10,839 nucleotides of DNA from Pavlovales sp. CCMP2436 (Eukaryota; Haptophyta; Pavlovophyceae; Pavlovales), in NCBI GenBank assembly GCA_026770615.1, contig MU631511.1:223683-234521 (forward strand), written 5' to 3'. Of the stretch, positions 7,537-10,839 are shown one piece after another. The translations under genes were made by a program, and so were the position numbers. Under the pieces are notes generated by a model. The model was given only the letters and a program-made list of their open reading frames with translations. It was not told the origin of the DNA and ran no database searches. Every line of letters begins with the position of its first letter. Position 1 is the first letter of the stretch.

Positions 7537-7568
7537 GCAAATGAAAATATATCACTGAACATGCAGAA

Positions 7569-8294
7569 TCAGTAGTTAGTATATGTAGTCGATGCCCGTC
7601 CCGACGACCGCCCCCGGCGACGCGGATGACCGACGCTCCCTTCCCAGAGCAGGCTCCAGGTGAAAGGAAGCGGCTCAGTGAAAGAAAGCGAATCGGAATG
7701 CTGCCGTGCCAGCGGGAGGGGTGTCTTGCACTCGTCCTGGGGTGCGGCGCAGGGCGCGCCTGCGACTGGCACTGACGATTTCGAAGAGTCCTCGGCAACG
7801 GGCCCGAGGGTCGACTCGCGCACGCTGACCGATGGCGCGCATGCAGGCGGCGCGGGCTGCGCGGCGGGCCACGCGACGGGCAGCGCGGCGGGATCGGCGT
7901 GCTCGGGCGGGAAGAGCGTCTCCAACCCCAGAAAGGCGGAGAGGCAGTCGTCCTCGAGCGAGACGAGCGTGCTGACTCTGCGCAGGTAGGCCTCCAACCC
8001 CACGCGCTGCTGCTCCACTAGCTCGTCGGTGTCGAGCGCGTGCATCAGGATGTTTTCGCCCGGTAGCGGAGGGATGTGCAGCTGGCCCGAGTAGCGTTCG
8101 TGCAGCACGCTACTCAGCACCTTAAACTCGGCGAATCGGTGATGCACGCTCCAGCTGCTCGCGCCGTAGCTGCAGACGACGTCGAAAGTTACGAAGGCGC
8201 GGCTGTTGTCAAGAGGCCGCGCGACGTGCGCAGCCGGGATGCTCAGCCGCAGTTGCGACGCCTTCGGGCTTTGGCGCCCGAAGAGCCAGGCCAT
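7569..8294 (-). CDS. PX-domain (phox homology) protein
   Basis: A single-exon frame of 241 residues. The PX domain spans about residues 15-127. Visible landmarks: beta strands 'QLRLSIP' and 'AFVTFDVVCSY'; the 'HHRFAEF' motif with the phosphoinositide-contacting Arg53; a Pro-rich turn 'PPLPGEN' (75-81); and 'VEQQRVGLEAYLRRV' with Arg97, the second conserved Arg. The turn lacks the basic residue often found after the PPxP motif (Glu-Asn instead), so lipid specificity may differ from PI3P or binding may be weak. Residues 130-241 are Ala/Pro/Ser-rich and probably disordered. PX proteins act on endosomal, vacuolar or Golgi membranes, often in sorting. No BAR, kinase or RGS domain is visible, so the exact role is unknown. 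It is divergent from ARL1. The C-terminus may have been altered by the repeat block next to it. Confidence 0.85.
   Translation of the reverse strand: MAWLFGRQSPKASQLRLSIPAAHVARPLDNSRAFVTFDVVCSYGASSWSVHHRFAEFKVLSSVLHERYSGQLHIPPLPGENILMHALDTDELVEQQRVGLEAYLRRVSTLVSLEDDCLSAFLGLETLFPPEHADPAALPVAWPAAQPAPPACAPSVSVRESTLGPVAEDSSKSSVPVAGAPCAAPQDECKTPLPLARQHSDSLSFTEPLPFTWSLLWEGSVGHPRRRGRSSGRASTTYTNY
7571..7581. repeat. 11-bp direct repeat, right of the repeat block
   Basis: This second AGTAGTTAGTA overlaps the last codons of the PX gene: read on the minus strand it covers the Thr-Asn-Tyr codons and the first base of the stop. Confidence 0.6.
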
Positions 8295-8439
8295 CGAGCT
8301 CGGTGCCGGATCTTTTAGATCTCGCGAATCCTCCGAGCTGGCCCGGTTTGGCGACGAGCTCAGCTCGGCGACAGTCGGGGGGATGGCGGGCCGTTAGTGC
8401 CCAAGCTCGTGGGCTCGTGCGGGCGGGCGCGGGCTACTG

Positions 8440-8445
8440 TATATA
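8440..8445 (-). promoter_or_regulatory. TATA-like box for the PX gene
   Basis: TATATA within TACTGTATATAGTA, an isolated AT patch in GC-rich DNA, about 146 bp upstream of the PX ATG on the minus strand. Assigned by position and sequence only. Confidence 0.3.
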
Positions 8446-8685
8446 GTATGTACTGGGAATTGAAATTTGTCAAGGTGGGAATTGGCGACGGCGGCGGGCA
8501 ATTTGAGTCGCAGGCACGACTCCGCTGCCGAGCTCTAAAAGCCCTGTCGCATAAGTCCGCATTATCCCGCAGCTCAGTAGGGTGTGTGAACGAACAGCAG
8601 GCCGCTCCCATACACCCTAGTTCCTCAGCATTCAACAGAAACAAATTGCAGCTCGGCAAGCTTGCGGATCAAGGGAGCGAGGTGA

Positions 8686-9813
<1,128 letters not shown>

Positions 9814-9839
9814 CGTCGGCTTCGCGCGGCACTGGCCGC

Positions 9840-9863
9840 TCACCGGACTGCTGGGTCCGGTGA
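9840..9863 (+). other. Perfect stem-loop just after the ARL1 stop
   Basis: TCACCGGAC (9840-9848) pairs perfectly with GTCCGGTGA (9855-9863) across a 6-nt loop, starting 27 nt after the TAA. It would lie in the ARL1 3' UTR. Function unknown; a role in mRNA stability or 3' processing is speculation. Confidence 0.6.
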
Positions 9864-9905
9864 CATTTAATTCGCGCGATCGCGCCGCTTCCGTCTGACG
9901 ACTGG

Positions 9906-9931
9906 TGCGAGCTCCGACTGCGAGCTCCGAC
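9906..9931. repeat. 13-bp perfect tandem repeat
   Basis: TGCGAGCTCCGAC occurs twice head to tail in the ARL1 3' region, followed by a small CCGCTC/GAGCGG inverted repeat. Confidence 0.85.
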
Positions 9932-10080
9932 TGACCGCTCGGAGCGGCGAGATCTGCAACTTCACTGGGACGCGCCTTACTGCACACCACTCTATATCGT
10001 ACTACATTATTACATACTATTCATGCATGGCAAGTCTGACTTCCGGGCGCATTCGGCAACTAGCTAGCAGCGATGTAATC

Positions 10081-10086
10081 AATAAA
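10081..10086 (+). promoter_or_regulatory. Possible ARL1 polyadenylation signal
   Basis: AATAAA 267 bp after the ARL1 stop, with a TGTAA at 10074-10078 just before it. The poly(A) signal used by this organism is unknown. Confidence 0.3.
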
Positions 10087-10092
10087 TCATTG

Positions 10093-10126
10093 AATAATAT
10101 TGAATATTGTTATTTTCAATATTATT
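10093..10126. repeat. AT-rich palindrome
   Basis: AATAATATTGAA (10093-10104) and TTCAATATTATT (10115-10126) are perfect inverted repeats with a 10-nt loop. GATGTAAT occurs on both sides (10072-10079 and 10127-10134), so the palindrome is also bracketed by an 8-bp direct repeat. Confidence 0.8.
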
Positions 10127-10239
10127 GATGTAATTTTGTCAGTGAATCGACATTTGAATAGTGATGGCCCTTCAGCTGATTTCAATTAGGCGCAGAACTT
10201 TATTGAACGTAAGGGGCTTTTTGTGAATAAGGCTAGCGA

Positions 10240-10268
10240 GGGGGGGGAGAGGGGGGGAGGAGGGGAGG
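10240..10268 (+). other. G-run tract with G-quadruplex potential
   Basis: Runs of eight, seven and four Gs separated by one to four bases, plus flanking GG pairs, on the plus strand. Sequence of this kind can fold into a G-quadruplex. It may instead be simple low complexity. Confidence 0.6.
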
Positions 10269-10587
10269 CTCTAGGGCCGTAGGCGTAGGCGGGCGTAGCG
10301 GGGTTGGGGTATCACTATCTGACGAACTATCTAGGTGTGTAAATATCTAGATTATAACGTCCGTCCTCTCAACTCTGACCCGGCCTGCTCACCAAGCGTT
10401 TAAAAAACACTCGGGCCGAGGGTAGCAGAGCACACGGATATCGTCCCAACCGCTGAATATCCCTCGGCGGGCCTCTGTGAAGAGGGACGGGCAGGGAGGC
10501 ATTGCCAATGCCCCCCTTCCGCGTTTTACAACGCGACGTTGCGCCTGTAGCAGCGCGACCACGCCTCGCAACGTGCCCGTCTCCAGC

Positions 10588-10803
10588 TCATTCCTCGAAG
10601 CACGTCGCGGAAAACTTGGTCACGTCGTCCACCTCCATCTCCGAGTCCTTCTCCAAATCGCGGATGCCAGAGGGGTCGGGCGCCGTCGCGGCGGCCGTCC
10701 CCTCGCGCGGCATGGTGTGCTGTGCGGGTTGATCTGGAGCACTGAAGGACGCTTTCGGTGCAGCGGTCACGAGCAAGGGGCGCGAGGCGTCAGACGCCGC
10801 CAA
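10588..10803 (-). CDS. Possible last exon of a minus-strand gene beyond the right edge
   Basis: Open frame on the minus strand ending at TGA (10588-10590). Upstream, the sequence ...CTTGTGCAG just before 10803 could be a 3' splice site. From there the frame reads 71 residues: Ala/Ser/Pro-rich at first, then acidic, with 'GIRDLEKDSEMEVDDVTKF' near the C-terminus. An internal ATG at 10711-10713 would give a 41-residue protein instead. I recognise no domain. The acidic tail is more protein-like than the opposite-strand frame, but the evidence is thin, and neither the exon start nor the existence of the gene is proven. Confidence 0.35.
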   Translation of the reverse strand: MAASDASRPLLVTAAPKASFSAPDQPAQHTMPREGTAAATAPDPSGIRDLEKDSEMEVDDVTKFSATCFEE

Positions 10804-10839
10804 CTGCACAAGCCGGCGAAGCGCTTTGCTTGTTTAAAA

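Larger units (their letters stand above)
7084..7568. other. AT-rich intergenic block with repeats
   Basis: This lies between the 3' end of the PX gene and the 5' end of the PACRG gene, both on the minus strand. It holds three repeat copies (listed separately), an AT-rich hairpin at 7230-7247 (GAATGAT/ATCATTC), and a GC-rich spacer at 7296-7395 between the first two copies. Frames read through the repeats on the minus strand give a repeated 'SWRLTVL' peptide, which I take to be a by-product of the DNA repeat. It should contain the PACRG promoter, but none is identifiable. Confidence 0.6.
9814..10587. other. Non-coding stretch 3' of ARL1
   Basis: It holds the ARL1 3' UTR, several small structures listed separately (stem-loop, 13-bp tandem repeat, AT-rich palindrome, G-run tract) and an AATAAA at 10081. 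No frame shows a recognisable protein. Confidence 0.55.

Noticed and set aside
7382..7798. Minus-strand frame with repeated 'SWRLTVL' peptides
   Set aside because: The peptide repeat is a direct result of the DNA repeat copies, and the frame overlaps the PX gene in another phase.
10389..10571. 60-codon minus-strand frame
   Set aside because: No domain, no context and unremarkable composition; short enough to occur by chance.

Overview
The window looks like nuclear DNA from a GC-rich unicellular eukaryote. I would guess a flagellated microalga, perhaps a haptophyte, but that is inference: nothing here fixes the lineage. Evidence for a eukaryote is the spliceosomal GT-AG introns in two genes, a textbook ARL1 small GTPase, a PX-domain protein, a PACRG-type flagellar protein, and a decayed reverse-transcriptase element. 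Genes are GC-rich, while some intergenic stretches are AT-rich.

Layout. 1-2692 (minus): a broken non-LTR-type reverse-transcriptase reading frame that runs off the left edge. It carries two frameshifts, one in-frame stop and no upstream ATG. 2678-3002: the region 5' of it, with a 55-bp direct repeat 270 bp apart and a GC-rich inverted-repeat structure around a hairpin. 3003-3590: mostly non-coding, with a short tandem repeat and a doubtful small acidic ORF on the minus strand. 3591-4692 (plus): an alpha/beta hydrolase in two exons. 4693-4998: the short gap between two convergent genes. 4999-7083 (minus): a PACRG-family protein with a long low-complexity N-terminal region. 7084-7568: an AT-rich gap holding three copies of a roughly 50-bp repeat, bracketed by an 11-bp direct repeat. 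7569-8294 (minus): a PX-domain protein. 8295-8880: a divergent promoter region. 8881-9813 (plus): ARL1 in three exons, giving exactly 181 residues. 9814-10587: non-coding DNA with a 3' stem-loop, an AT-rich palindrome and a G-run tract. 10588-10803 (minus): a possible last exon of a gene lying beyond the right edge.

The genes do not form one pathway. ARL1 and the PX protein are head to head and both belong to families that work on endomembranes (Golgi and endosome), so a shared promoter is plausible. PACRG points to a cilium or flagellum. I did not find a convincing new multi-gene system. The most interesting items are the unusual retroelement, its structured 5' region, the repeat block that appears to cut into the 3' end of the PX gene, and the extended PACRG protein.
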